Assembly (NCBI GenBank): GCA_900088475.1
Contig: FLMG01000335.1
Span: 1 to 64,000, forward strand
DNA from: Hyphochytrium catenoides
Taxonomy: Eukaryota; Sar; Hyphochytriomycetes; Hyphochytriales; Hyphochytriaceae
DNA length: 64,000 nt
Direction: 5' to 3'
A program made the position numbers and the translations under genes. Below are positions 13,159 through 25,330 of this stretch, piece after piece. The notes under the pieces are model-generated. The model was not told where the DNA came from. It ran no database searches and saw nothing but the letters and a program-made list of their open reading frames with translations. Numbering within the stretch: position 1 is the first letter of the stretch; each line of letters starts with the position of its first letter.

Positions 13159-14762
13159 ATGACAGACCAGCTCAGACAGGACTCTTTGGAGTCATATTCA
13201 CTTACCCTGGAGGTGCAAGGGACAGGTAATATAGGACAGTTCCTGGCACAACTCCTTTGATCGAGTGTCTCTATTTTGTCCTCTCCGTGTCTTACCTTCT
13301 AACCTCACAGGCAACATTTCTTTCCCATCTCTTGGCATTCCTTGTCTACAGGGTTCCACCGCAGACTCCGCCTCAAGGCGGATTATCTTGTTCCAAGGGC
13401 TGATCCGGCTTCCAACTGCACCGTCTTAATAACTCAGAATATTTCGAGCTCCATCTACGCAGACCTTGATGAACTTAAGGTGAGCTGATTGAAGGAGACC
13501 AAACTTTTTCTCTTCATCCAAAGTACACGTTTACCTCTGAGTCCTGCTTCCGTTTTTCAAAAGTCCAAGGAAACCATTCTCCATTACGACGTTCCTCTTC
13601 TTCCGTACGCCCTGGTCCGCCGTGCAGTCTAGATTCCTTCTTCAAAGCTTTAGCTGATCCTCAAACAAGCAACTAGAGAGATTCGGTGGTCCTCGCGTCG
13701 TTGGAGTCTCCCCCGGTCCCGTCATAGATGTCGAGAAGCCTGAGTTTGAGTCACAGGAGCATTTGCTGGCCCTCTTTTTTACAAAGAGACTGATAAGCAG
13801 GTAGCTCACTTGCCCGGCACATTAGATCGATAGGTCCTCTGAAATTATTCTCTTAACTTGATTCGGGCCTATCTTGACTCCCTTATCTACCTCTCCTCCT
13901 AGACCCCGAAATTCCTTTGCCCGATGTCTCATTGGGCTACTCTATCCTCACTGCGTCTACCTAAAGAATAACTTTCGCGATGAACTGGTGCTTGTAGGAA
14001 GCTTGAGTTCGACATTTCGTATCCCGTACACCTGAGATACAGAGCACCAGCGGAAGAGAAGTTCTCAAGGGCCAGACTGCCCACGCCTGAGGTCTTCATA
14101 GCCTGCGAAAGTTCCGCTGGTCAGTATCTACTTCCATCGCTAAATTGGCACAATTTTGTAACATCCCCTTGTCACGTGTCTCGTTTTTGAAGCATCTGTG
14201 TCTTTCCGTCTCGCTCGCTGAGCGGCTTTCTGAGTTTATGATAACCAATCTTGTCCCATAAAACCGTGCCCAGTGGCCGAACTAGATACATTGAGGACTG
14301 TAGAGGCTAGGGGACTTGAAAGCTGGTTAAAGCAGGTGCGGGCTTCAGTTAACGAGCTCTTTCAGCTTCTCGAGGCTGCAGTTTACCTCAGGCAGCACAC
14401 TAACTCACCGCTTTCAATGGCCTATACATCTTATCGCGGTTCCGCTCCAGAGATCACAGGCCCCAACAGGGACTTGGCAAGGGTAAGTAGGTGGAGACCA
14501 TTTGTTGCAAGACGCTACAGCTCTCCGCCTTCTTCGGTCCTTTTGCGGCAATATGAAAACACCTTTTTCGGTCTATAGGTTGCTTCTAAATGTCACTGAA
14601 GAAGCATTGGCTCTTCCGGTGCCAGTTGGCAGTGCTCTGGATTCAACTCACGTGTGCTGGGTAACGAATATTGTGACCCTACTATCCGCGTGGTACTTGC
14701 TACTAGTCATGAGCAGGAAGTCTGAGGAAAGTCGTCGAAGGCGAGGCACAAAACTCCAGTAG
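13159..14762 (+). CDS. PIG-X-like subunit of GPI mannosyltransferase I
   Basis: ER membrane protein that stabilises the PIG-M mannosyltransferase, which adds the first mannose to GPI anchors. The lumenal domain shows the family pattern. SLTLEVQGTGFHRRL spans exons ending 13225 and starting 13352. SSIYADLDELK ends that exon (13479). GPVIDVEKPEFES lies in an exon ending at 13800. YPVHLRYRAP and LPTPEVFIAC fill exon 13998-14119. Exon 14274 onward is less conserved. The last exon reads VPVG, then STHVCWVTNIVTLLSAWY, a single C-terminal membrane segment, and a short basic tail ending at the TAG at 14760-14762. In-frame joining to the last exon needs a donor at 14491 (GTGGAG), not the better-looking GTAAGT at 14483. 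The true start may be an upstream exon; 13159 is the first in-frame ATG in the exon. The family evolves fast, so the call rests on motif order. Confidence 0.78.
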
Positions 14763-14999
14763 CAGTCTTGCGGTCGTGTCTGCTATCTCGACCCGGAGGG
14801 CTTCTGAGGGAAAGATTTAGAAAAAATCCTGTTCCTTCGACACCAGGGTCACGTTTAGCCGCAGCTCGTTAGCCCCACATCTGCTGGCTTCGTCAAGGGA
14901 TGGACTGTTCGGTGGAGCCTCAGATGTAGGTTAATCTCAGCTGTTGAGATAAAGAAAAGTTGATTAAACTGCAGCTGAGGCCTGTTAGTTCTCTAATTC
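14763..14999. other. Convergent spacer
   Basis: 237 bases between the stops of PIG-X (+) and the antiporter (-). No gene seen; should contain both poly(A) regions. Confidence 0.6.
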
Positions 15000-17900
15000 C
15001 TATATCTCGGCCAAAAGTGGTCGTCTTTCGCCATTCCCGGGATTAGCTCCTGTCCTTTGTCCTTCATTTTGCTCAGGAATACGAGTGCCGAATACCTGGA
15101 GACATATAACCAGAAAAACTAGCGCTAGAATGTATCCAACGACAGGCTGGTACAGTCCTAAGCCGACCATAAGGTTTCCGAAGATGATTGCAGCAAACTC
15201 GACGAGAAGAACGTATGGAAGTATCGTAAATACGTGAGTCGTCGTGCTGCAGCCTGTAGACATAGAGGCGAGAACTGTGGTGTCGGCTATTGGAGAGCAA
15301 GAGTTCCCGAAAGAGGCGCCCGACATTATCCCGCCAAATACCATGACAAGGGTAAGCTTGTCTCCCCCGCTCAGGTGAAACGCCATCGGCGTAATCTGCG
15401 GTGGGATAGTGAGTGTAAGTAGATGAGGCTCGTTGGTGAAAGAGTGTAGGAACCAGCAGAAACGACCACGCACAGTGTGCTAAACGGAAGTGAGAGAGAT
15501 TAATACGGGTCGGGACAGTAAAACAAGGTAACGATGCTGAAACACAAACTTACCAAGGGGAATAGGATACCTGGCAATAGGATGATGCGGAGGGGGAGAA
15601 GTCAAGGGAAGAGTCAGCTTGTCAGCTTCTCACGCAGATTTGCTACCTTAAGAGGAGGAAAGAAGCAAAAAATGGCAAGGCAAAGGGAACCCGTAAACCC
15701 AATCCGAAACCCACAGCCTACGGCTGACGATATCAAAAGAAATCGAGGAGTTGCAGAGCGGCTTACCCATGGTTCCAAACCCTGACCCAATTGAGAAAGC
15801 TATGAGACTTGATACTGCCATGGTAATGCCAGGGATCAGGCCTACTGGCAAATGGTCTCCTACCACAGACGCGAGGTAACCACCGGTGTTCAGATCAGTG
15901 GTTACCTTCCCCAGTGCCCACGCTAGAATAAGGATCATTGTAGGTGCTAGCACATCTTGCATCCCTATTACCCACGTTTCCACTGCCTCCTTAAGTGTCA
16001 AAATTCGTTGAGATACAACCAAGATCAAGGCGACGAGCCAGCCAGCTCCTATTCCTCGAACCAGAGCTTGTACTGAGTTGCTATGACTCATTGCATTGAT
16101 AAAGTTCTTTTCCGGTCTCTCCTCCACGGGAAGGGTGTCAATTCTTGCCAATCCGCTGAGCACCATGGATGAAAAGGTACCAGCAATGGTGGTGAGAAAG
16201 GGGACCGCTGCATTAACCCAGTTGGCATGGCCTGGTTTTGGGGTAAGAGGAGATTCTGGTTGAATCTCCTTAGCCACCCCTTCAGGTAGTTCATTGTCAT
16301 TCAGATTCTCTGTGCAAAGAGAGTGAATGAAAGGAGAAAATAAGGACATCACTTTTACGTGTTGAGCGATTGCATTTGGGTCACGCAACCCGATTTTGAT
16401 GGCTTAGTTTGCAAGACTCGTTGGAGCAAAGTATGTCTCCGGATGGAAATAGTAAACCAATGAGTAGAAGTTAGGGAGAAGGCAGCAGAGCAGTGATAGC
16501 CAGGACTGGTGCATGAGACTGCATACATTGACCAGGAGTGCATAATTCCAGATGTACCTGCAGATTTCGATGAAGCTGCTGCCTGCTCGTACTGCATCAT
16601 CGGAGGCAAGTCCCTGCGTGAAACAATCACCACCACCACGAAAAGAACCATCAAGACGTTGAAGAACCGGTATTCGGTAGCTCGGATGAACATAACGAAG
16701 GGGTCCCAATCCAGGTCCTGCTTGGACAGCTCTGCCGCGATGTAGGCAATCTGGACGCCAACCCAGGAACTGATAGGGGCTAGTGGTAAGTTGGCAGGAG
16801 CAGTTATGAGCATTTTAGTCTGACAGCGTCGTGCTAAGTTTGGCTTGAGAGTGAAAGGCATGAATATAAAAAGGGAGCGGTCATGTCAATTGGCAGCGAA
16901 GGGAATGAGAAGTACAGTCGAAACGGTAGCCACGGCACGTGGCATGACCAATGACAAATTTAAAGGAAGACTGACGCCAAAATCAATCTTACCCATGGAT
17001 GCCAAGCTGGTCCCCATAGAATGTATAATGAACGCTAACTTCTCTTTACTAACTCCCGTTTCTACCATTGTATCTCGAAGCGAGCTCCCCGCTATCAGGA
17101 TGCAGGAGTAGTCATCAAAGAAGAGAAGGGCACAAAGCAACCAGGATGAGAGCTGACTGCTCAATCTGGATTTCATAAATGATTGATAAATTCGCGTCAG
17201 CCCCAGGGCTCCACCACTACGCTGAACTAAAGCAATCAGTCCCCCAAGCAGCAGAATAAATAGTATGAAGGACGCATGCTCCTGGGACACCAGCGCACCA
17301 AGCCAGTATGTATCTAACGTCCTTGCAAGTCCGAAGATGACGTTTCCATCCTCTACTATGATCGCCCCCACAAGAATGCCCGAGAGCAAGGCGAAGAGGA
17401 CCTGTAGATAGATAGGCGAGTAGAGCATACTGAGATACATTTTGCAAGCTCATAGAGGCCAGAGAAGAGAAGTCCGCAAGTAACGATAGTGGAAGGTAGA
17501 GAGACACTACCAGGCACCAACATTTGTTGCCACGTTGAGGATATCCGAGTGCCAATAGCAGTATAATCCTTACCTCCTGAGTAAGCACTGCGGCCACTAG
17601 GGTAACGAGAGGAGGAAGAACTGATAAGAACCCAGGCAGACATGGGACGGTCGCATAACATGTTGCCACTAATGGCTTGGCAGGAGGCCCAGTGTTCACG
17701 GTCAGATGCAGGCTAGTACTGCCCCATCCTTTAAGCTTAACGCCGTCTATAAGAAATATCACACGCGTTTGCTTGTTGCCATCACTGTCTAGAGTTGTCA
17801 CGTTATCAGCAGACAAAGGCCGATCTGAGCTTGGCGTCGATAGGCTGTACTGGAGGGTGGACGGATAAGTTTGACCTTCGAAGCCAACACGTCAGGAGAG

Positions 17901-18280
17901 CGGATAGAGGAAACGAATTAGAGTCAGTTATGAAGTGTTAGGCAGTCTAGATGACGCTTCGCACCATCAGAGAGCTCTTGCATAGCGACCTTGAGCTTGA
18001 AAGGTATGTCTCGAAGCAGGACAGGAGGAGCCTTGAATAAAAGACAGGGATAAGACAGTTATAACAAGGGGAAGAGCTTGTCGATAACAAAGGGTGTATG
18101 GCAATGGAGTAAGCATACCTGAATTTCACAGGCTAAGGAGTGGCTGTATTTGCCTGACCCCTTTGAAGTCGCCACGACTGATGCAAGCTTCATGATTGAA
18201 AGTAAGCTTATTAGACCAGCTCCAAGAAGCATTAGAGGCACAGCGCCAGCTCCCACGAAGAGTGCAGATGATCGCTTCAT
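15000..18280 (-). CDS. NhaC-type Na+/H+ antiporter with N-terminal signal peptide and lumenal domain
   Basis: Multi-pass ion exchanger. Exons checked for phase: 18119-18280, 17965-18031, 17574-17875, 16993-17401 and one starting 16779. Further exons lie near 15767-16400, then a 17-base exon at 15554-15570 and the last exon 15000-15395. The protein begins MKRSSALFVGAGAVPLML, a probable signal peptide. About 150 residues of non-membrane sequence follow before the first membrane segment (LPPLVTLVAAVL). The transporter core has LFILLLGGLIALVQRSGG, LLFFDDYSCILIAGSSLRD, an APISSWVGVQIAYI segment, IGSGFGTMG-ILFPL and SGASFGNSCSPIADTTVLAS. The last is a hallmark of NhaC proteins. The predicted mature N-terminus faces outside or an organelle lumen. 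Substrate is assumed to be sodium and protons; the membrane it acts in is not shown. It ends in a short soluble tail. Internal boundaries between 15767 and 16700 are approximate. Confidence 0.87.
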
Positions 18281-19188
18281 CTTGGACTGCACAGCTCCTG
18301 CCTACCAAGCTAGCGGCACACTCTCGTTGGTTCTCGCACAACGAGCTCTTTTAGCAAGTGATTTGCACCGGCATGCAGTTTCAAGGCCGGGCATTGGGAG
18401 CTCCAGCAGTCCAGCAGACACTGCGCGCGTGTGGTCAAGCTGCTCTGCTCTGCTCTCTCAGTAATGCTTATAAGCTCAGGAGGAGTAGCGCTATCATCCT
18501 CGGATGGTTCCTATCATCTCGGATGGTCATAGATCCACCACTTGACTTGCCGCTTCCACCACTTCAACATCACGGACATATTAAGAACTAGAACCCCCAA
18601 TCCCTGACCTCATTCTGAATAGCAGACGTAAGATCTCTGACCCATCGGCTGCCTGTCAACCCTGCTGCAGATCTTGAGCAAGATCTTGGACACACTTCTC
18701 TCAGTGATGGATTGCCTCGAAAGGGTGCAAAAGCTGTATGTAGGCTTCCTTACGTACCTGCTAGGGTCACTTTGTACAATCACTCAGTACTCCCGTCTTC
18801 ATCATCACCATGAAGAGCAATTTCAATGAGGGAGACATATGGGGCTGCTGTAAGAAGCGCGACTATGTCTGATGACCATCGACCGACTGGGATATGGAGC
18901 AAGTTAATGGGATTATGGGCTCTCAGGTGATCGGCTCGACCATTCGGATGCTCTATAGAATGGGCTGGTTGGTCACGCCGCATGCATAGAGATCCAGTGC
19001 AGAGAGGAAAATGTAGAAGATAAAGATCGTTATGTCTTATAATGAAGCCTATGGAGAACCTACGGCTAGAGGGGGAACAACACTAAGCTACAAACCTACT
19101 CCTACCAGGGATGAAACAAACACGCAGTTAAGAACCAGAAGGGGCGAAAGAACCCAGAATAGCTTACAGTCAACTAAGTCATAAGAGC
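18281..19188. other. Spacer between antiporter and EGF gene
   Basis: Contains the antiporter promoter and the 3' end of the EGF gene. A leftward open frame at 18780-18983 is isolated, lacks splice partners and matches nothing I know; not called. Confidence 0.4.
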
Positions 19189-22100
19189 TCACTTGCGTCC
19201 TCCAACCATGGCGTTCTGGGTGTCGCAATTGTCATTAGAGTAGCCGCGGAAGCACTTGCAAACGCCCTCGCTAGAGTCACAGAGGCCACGCCCAGCACAC
19301 GTGTCTACATAGCGGTATTCCCTGACCTTGTCGCTGTTTCTAATAAGGAACGGCTTGAAGCTAGTGGTCTCACCCATGAACCCAATGTATGGGGATGTGA
19401 GCTCCAAGGTTTTAGCCACGGCGTGCTTGACTTGGTAGACCACACCATCGAGGAAGACCCGGTCACCAGCATCAACGTGGAGCACATCAATATCAGCCAC
19501 GCGGGTAACAGTGCCAGTCAGCTGCACATCGAACTCAATGATGCTTGAGGAGAAAAGGGTTGTCTCGGAGTTCGAAGAGAGATCAAAGGCAGCAGTGGCC
19601 GGTGTGTTTGAGGTGTCAAGAATGTAGACGACAGAGGCATCCTCATTGTCGTAGGAGGCAACCTTAGGACTAGCTGCTAGCGTGACCACGTTTGTGTTAA
19701 CCGCTGCGACACCATAGATTTTGCCGTTGAAGTACAGGTACTGGGAAGTTGTGAACTTGCCTCCAGTAGTGACGGTCAGCTCCGAGTTGGCCTCATCAAA
19801 GGACACGACCGTATCCATATCTGAAACTGGGCGGAAGTAATTGACCGTGTCAAGTGTGCCATAGACACCACGGTGCACAGAGGGAAAGGTGTTCCGTGTG
19901 TCCACCTTAAATGCCCCCAGCTGAGCAGGATTGCCGCTGTCAAGAAGAACAGAGCAGTGTGCCTGAGCATCGGCGTTACTCAGGGCATCAAGCTGATACT
20001 CCAACGTCCAACCAATCGTGGCTCCATTGCTTGTGATTGCCGTGCGGTCTCGGCAACCAGTCCCATCTCTAGCCTTCTTGACATTCACGGCGTTAGGGGC
20101 GGTTGCCCTCCCAATCTTCAAGATGCAGGACTACAGGGAGACAAATATGGTTACTTTGGTCTGAAACGACGTTTTAGGGGATATGACATTTCCGACTTAC
20201 GTTGTCTGAGTTTGCAGTGTCATCCTTAACAAAAACACCGATCAGATCCCCTTCGTTAAGTGGGGGCAACGGCGTGTTTTTGTAGATCCCCGCATGCTTA
20301 ACAGTGAAAGTGGATGCCCCAGCTGCTGTCAACTCGAAGAACCAATCATTATCGTTGTTACCGTTGTTCTCGACGCCCTCTGCGAGGGTTGCACCAACAA
20401 ACTTGGTGAGTGAGAGCAGCGGTTGCGCCAGATAAGCATCAGCTGCAGTGTTTGGAATATCGCAAGCATGGCCCTCCATGACAGTGACGGTCCCAGCAGC
20501 GACATTTGCGGTTGCTTTGACAACGCATGGCGTCTTGGTGCCAGAAATGTCTTGAAGGATGATAAGATAGTGATCTGAAAGGAGCAGAATGATTGTAAGC
20601 TCACTACTATGGAAATAACTGTTGCTATCTTCAGAAGGCTCACCGATAACTTCGAAAGTGTTTGGAAAGAATCCTGCGCTAACAGAGATTGAATCCGCAG
20701 CTACAGCGGTGACACATCCGGAGCAGAACCCCATTGGAACCAACCCTACGACAAAAGAAAGCGCGAATGAGTAAAGGGAGGTTATTGGCAAATCGGAAGA
20801 TCTGGCTGGTTCGGGGTCCTACCAAGTGGTGTCATGAAGCTGAGAGCATTCTTATCGGTATTATCAAGGTCAGCGACCGTGGTAGCGGCACCAACTTTGA
20901 CCAATGCGTGTTTAGTCGTGGACGGATCGATTGGGCCCCTAAAGGCTGCATCCATCCAGGTAATCTTTGTTCCAGGGTTAAGATGAACAAAAGTACCGAT
21001 CTTTGTTGAGACAGGTTCCTCGGGCTCAGGGGTACCATAAATGCCGTGGTAGAACCTGTCGTCAAACTCGCCACCCTGGCCATCATGCAGGTTAGGACTA
21101 AAAGACGCTGGCTGATGCAGTGTGTGCTAGCCCTTCTCAAGTTACCTGCAAGTTACCAACAAAGGTTGTAAGGGTTCCAGATACTGGAAGGCATTGAGAA
21201 TCATCTATCTTCGGTGACTTGATAGGTCCAGGGTTGCTGCTTAGCTTAAGGAAGTATTGATATCCCTTTTGGCCGGGTGAAGGGAAGAATTTGACGTCGC
21301 TCTCACTCAATCGGAAGGCACCCCTGCAATATATTCAGAGAGTTGGTCATCATGGCCATTAAGTCCAGCAGCGGATGCGTACAAACCTTGGAAGGTTGTT
21401 GATAGCTTGGAGCAAGATGGCCGCATTAGCAGAGTTGGGGTCACAAGGAATGGCCTCAGTGATGTACTCCTCAGCGTTGCCGTCATATAGATGGAGCTTG
21501 AATGTGCCCTATAATAGCGGAGGGTCAACAGCTCTAAAATCAGACTTGCAGCTTGGCATGTAGCTTACCTTGAAGTCGTCCGAAGAACTACCGGAAAAGC
21601 CGAGCTTGAAAGCAGGATTGACTGGAGCATTAGCACCGCTATAAAGTGGATCGACACCGACAGGACACTTTCGCTGTGTGCAGTCCATTCCGTAATAGCC
21701 AGGGTCGCACTTGCAGCCTTGGTAGTGGTTGAGAGAGTGAGCTCAGGACCTTCCCAACGATGGAACGAGTTATATGGCGATAAGCATTTACCGTAAATTT
21801 TGTCAGCATCCCAGACATTATAGTCGTGCTTAAATGGAGCAGCTGTGTCTGCCAGAGGGGCAGTGGTATCGTAGGAAGCAGTCTCGGCAATATGTTTGAT
21901 TGCTTGGCATTGACCATGTCCACCACAGTCTGGAGAGTCAGAGCTTGAAAGGCATGCAACCACACTCCGCTGGCACGCAGAACCTTCATATCCAACTTCA
22001 CAGAGACATTGACCATTGCTTCGGTCACAGGTTCCCTAGAAAACAGGAATCAGCTTGAGCTTAAAGGGGTACTAACAATGGCGTACCTTTCCTGAGCACT

Positions 22101-22506
22101 CAACGTACTGGTGAGCGACAGCAATGTTGCCTGATGGCGGGGTTGAGGTACATTGGAGCGGCAGCTCATAGACCTCGACTGGGTAGTTCTCAGCAGCAAC
22201 AGTGGATGAAGCATCTGCAAGATACCGGCTGAGCAGAACTCATTGGGAGTTCCTAGTACTCTAAAGAAGCTTACCATACTCTCCATTGCTGTTCAAATCA
22301 CCAAGTGGCGTATCTATCCAAGCAATCCCAAACGGACAGGTGCGCTCCGAACAATCGGCGGCCTGATACCCCTTATGGCAAATGCATGCGTCATTAGGCC
22401 CACAATCGCCATGTCCACTGCATGCGTTGGGGCACTCTGCTGCCACAGTTGCCAACCCAAGGGCAACGACCGCCGCAGAGATTATGAGCTGTCTGCTGCG
22501 GCTCAT
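19189..22506 (-). CDS. Secreted EGF-repeat protein, stramenopile type
   Basis: Extracellular or cell-surface protein of unknown role. It starts MSRSRQLIISAAVVALGLATVAA, a clear signal peptide (start at 22506). EGF-like modules follow at once: CPNACSGHGDCGPNDACIC, then a GIAWIDTP spacer, CSGKG-TCDRSNGQCLCEVGYEG-C, a third CGGHGQC module and CKCDPGYYGMDC. The middle is a long Ser/Thr/Asp-rich region with beta-rich modules (exons about 21375-21515, 21140-21325, 20830-21110, 20640-20760, 20230-20580). The last exon (19189 to about 20130) ends in one more EGF module, CAGRGLCDSSEGVCKC, and a short tail. Around ten exons. EGF modules at both ends flanking beta-sandwich-like repeats are common in heterokont genomes, where the proteins are mostly uncharacterised. 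Its divergent neighbour at 23794 shares the plan but is shorter, so the two look like paralogues. Confidence 0.85.
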
Positions 22507-23793
22507 CTTTCACTTGCTTTTGGAGACTCGAGCAGTGAACGGCAGAGCCTCAGTTGGCAAATGGTTAATCTGTACAATCCGAGAGTCATGCCGGGGGATG
22601 TCTCTTCGAAGCGTCTCTGACCTTCTGAACGACACCTTTCAAACCAGTTCCGGATTGTATCCTTTCGACATCAAGAATACCGGTAGTAGACATTGGTGTC
22701 GTCCTGGATATCAGATGTAAGGATCCTAGATCCTAGCGACAGGGCAACGGAATTCTCTTTGGAAGAGTCACGCAGTCGGCTCTGAACCGATGCCGCGGAG
22801 TCTCATAGAGTACAGACTTGGGCAAGTACTCGAAGATACCTAGAAGTACTTGGGAAGGGAAGGAAGGCTCACTACTACAGAGAAGGGTCTCAACTTCCTG
22901 GTACCTTCAATAGGTAAAACAGTACTTGTAATCGAAGGTGTATTTGATTCCCAGTAACTAGGTTACTTATTAGGTAAAGTGCCGGGTCTACTACCGTTTT
23001 ACAAGATAGAGCGCTTCACTCTTAGCGATTTCCAGTGGTTCTTGACGTCAAGGAGGACAAGTGACCGTTCTATGACTCCAAGTCTGTTAGAGCATTGCCT
23101 CTATAGAACTATCCTGGACTCTAGAACTTTAGACTTGTAGTAGTGTTTGAGGCCCTAGAGGCGATGCTGGGACTGGAGTAGGTAAGCCGCCACTTGTACT
23201 GTCCTAGTTAGAGCAGTCCGGTTAACCTACTTGTATCTTGATCTCCTCTCCTTTCTTCCTGGAGATGTTCCAATCCTGATCAGACTGGGGCGGGTGGGCT
23301 TCAGTTGATAGAAAGTAGTAGCAGTGCCTCCCGTCCATTGCAATGCCTTGGGCCCTGGGTGGGTAAGGCCCACTCATCACCTGGCAAGATGAGCCAACCT
23401 GTCCCTCAACCTCGTTCTGTCTGTTGATGAGCGTGAAGGGTCCTTTTATTTGAACCTAACGGTAAAAAGCCGAAGAGACACTTCTCTCATTTGGAATAGC
23501 AAGCACAAGCATCAACAAATAGTTGTATGTCCTGTAAGATCAGTCTGGTGCTAGGGTTTAATACTGGAGCGGGGCACGGGAAGCGCAGTAGCTCCTTGGA
23601 ATTCACTGCCGAAAGAGTAAGAAACAGTTACCTTCCTGGTTTACGGAATTAAGCATGGGTTTCTCTTTGAAAACAGGGGGATGAATCGATCCAGCTAACG
23701 GCAGCTCGCGTCGGTGTCTCGCTTCCTTTCCAGACACTTTGCAAGCTCCGACCCGGCCCTCTTTCTGTCCGGTCCAAGCTCATCTCAAGCATC
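22507..23793. promoter_or_regulatory. Divergent promoter region between two EGF genes
   Basis: 1287 bases between the start codons of two related, outward-facing EGF-protein genes, so it should hold both promoters. I see no coding exon. Near-palindromic AAGTACTTG-like motifs recur at 22823-22832 (CAAGTACTCG), 22843-22852 (GAAGTACTTG) and about 22919-22928 (ACAGTACTTG). These could be binding sites, but this is untested. Confidence 0.45.
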
Positions 23794-25330
23794 ATGCGGT
23801 CGTTCAAGTCTTCGGCCGTAGTTCTGGCTATTATCGGCCTCTTCTTTTCTCCAGCTCTTGGGCACTGTCCCAACAGCTGTTCTGGGCGTGGAAAATGTAC
23901 TCCTGATGACGTCTGCCAATGTTATCGAGAGTTCAGTAGCTCGCCGGATTGCAGCAAGCGTTCTTGTCCATATGCTCCAGCCTGGGCTGATATCCCGACG
24001 AAAGACGGGGAAGGGTATGCCCTGGCGGAGTGTTCGAACAAAGGTACTTGCGACAGGACATCAGGGCAGTGTAAATGCTTCCCAGGTTATACTGGCCATG
24101 CTTGCCAGCGTATGGAGTGTCTCAACAGCTGCAGTGGTCATGGTAAGTTCTAGGGCTAAGAGGATCGGTATCTATTGAAGACTAATTTTTAAGCCAACGC
24201 TAGGTTACTGTCGGTCAATGGATGAAGTGGCTGGAATCCCGCCATCCTCCTCTGAAAGCATGTGGGCTTCGGAGAAGTCCAGGGTATGCGTATGTGACGA
24301 CGGATACGAGGGCATCGATTGCTCTCTTCGAACCTGCCCAAGAGGCGATGACCCTCTTACTGAATACCAGAAGGATCCTATGGTCCAGTACCTTGTCGTC
24401 GGAGATGGCTTTGTAGATCTGGACGAGAATGATATTCTTCTGACCTTCTATGACACCTATGGAGGCATCTGGAAGAAGTCTGTCTCCTTGGGCTCAGACA
24501 CTGATGCCACGAAGAACGCGGTCCGTGAGGCACTAAAGAGTGTGCCAAACTTCAGGCTGACAGCAATGAATGTGGAGGCTGTCGATAGCCTAACAGGGGC
24601 AGACCTACCGGTGTACAATCCCGTAACTCGGCGCTCAACCGGTACACTTTTGAAGGCCAATGCCAAGCAGCAAATCTTCAAGATCACCTTCAACAGTGCG
24701 GTCCCTGGAGAATCTGGGAGGCAAAAACTCATGGGTTGTGATCTCGTTAAGAGGGCAGCTGACGCCAACCTGGCCCCACTCTACCGCGGAGTTGATCTTA
24801 CCTCTGCCAGCAATCAGATGTTCACAGTCAATCAATACGACACTAATCTGCAACTGAAGCTCAACCAAGACGCCAACAGTTTGCCCAGCACTACCCAGGT
24901 TTCATCCCACCTTGATTATGCAAAGCAGATGGTAAGACAGTCCCTCACTATAAGACGCTATCTCGTTTCACTAATACGTCTCTTTTCTGGATCACAGGGT
25001 ATCCCCATTGAAGTCGTCTTCAACTCTGACTTTAGCTGCAGCCTCCGTATTGCGCCGACGGCTGCAATCACCGTAAACACTGGCGTTTATACCATCCCGG
25101 TCTTGCCAGATGAGAGCTGCCCGCCCCTAGAGGGTTCAACATCGCTGTCTGGGGCCTACGCCTACATCGGCTCCCTTTGCACAGCCTTCGAAGCATTTAA
25201 CGCGGATGCAATCTACAGTGAGAACAACGTCTGCTCAGATAGAGGCATTTGCAACACCGATTCTGGCGAATGCATGTGCTTCGAGGGTTTCCGCGGTCTG
25301 GCTTGTGGCACTCAAGACGCCTTGGTATAA
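23794..25330 (+). CDS. Secreted EGF-repeat protein, shorter paralogue
   Basis: Secreted protein with the same plan as its leftward neighbour. Three exons: 23794-24142, 24204-24931 and 24998-25330, phases checked. It begins MRSFKSSAVVLAIIGLFFSP, a signal peptide ending near ALG. EGF modules follow: CPNSCSGRGKCTPDDVCQC, a PAWADIPTKD spacer, CSNKGTCDRTSGQCKC, CSGHG-YC and CVCDDGYEGIDC. A module of about 200 residues (ILLTFYDTYGGIWKKSV onward) matches in style the beta-rich modules of the neighbour. The C-terminal EGF module, CSDRGICNTDSGECMC, is followed by a GTQDALV ending. The second intron (24932-24997) is 66 bases and has no stop in frame, so reading through it would simply add 22 residues. 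No membrane anchor is visible. Likely a cell-wall, scale or matrix protein by analogy, with no direct evidence. Confidence 0.88.

Noticed and set aside
18780-18983. Leftward open frame in the antiporter/EGF spacer
   Set aside because: Isolated, under 70 codons, no splice partner. It reads somewhat protein-like but without support.
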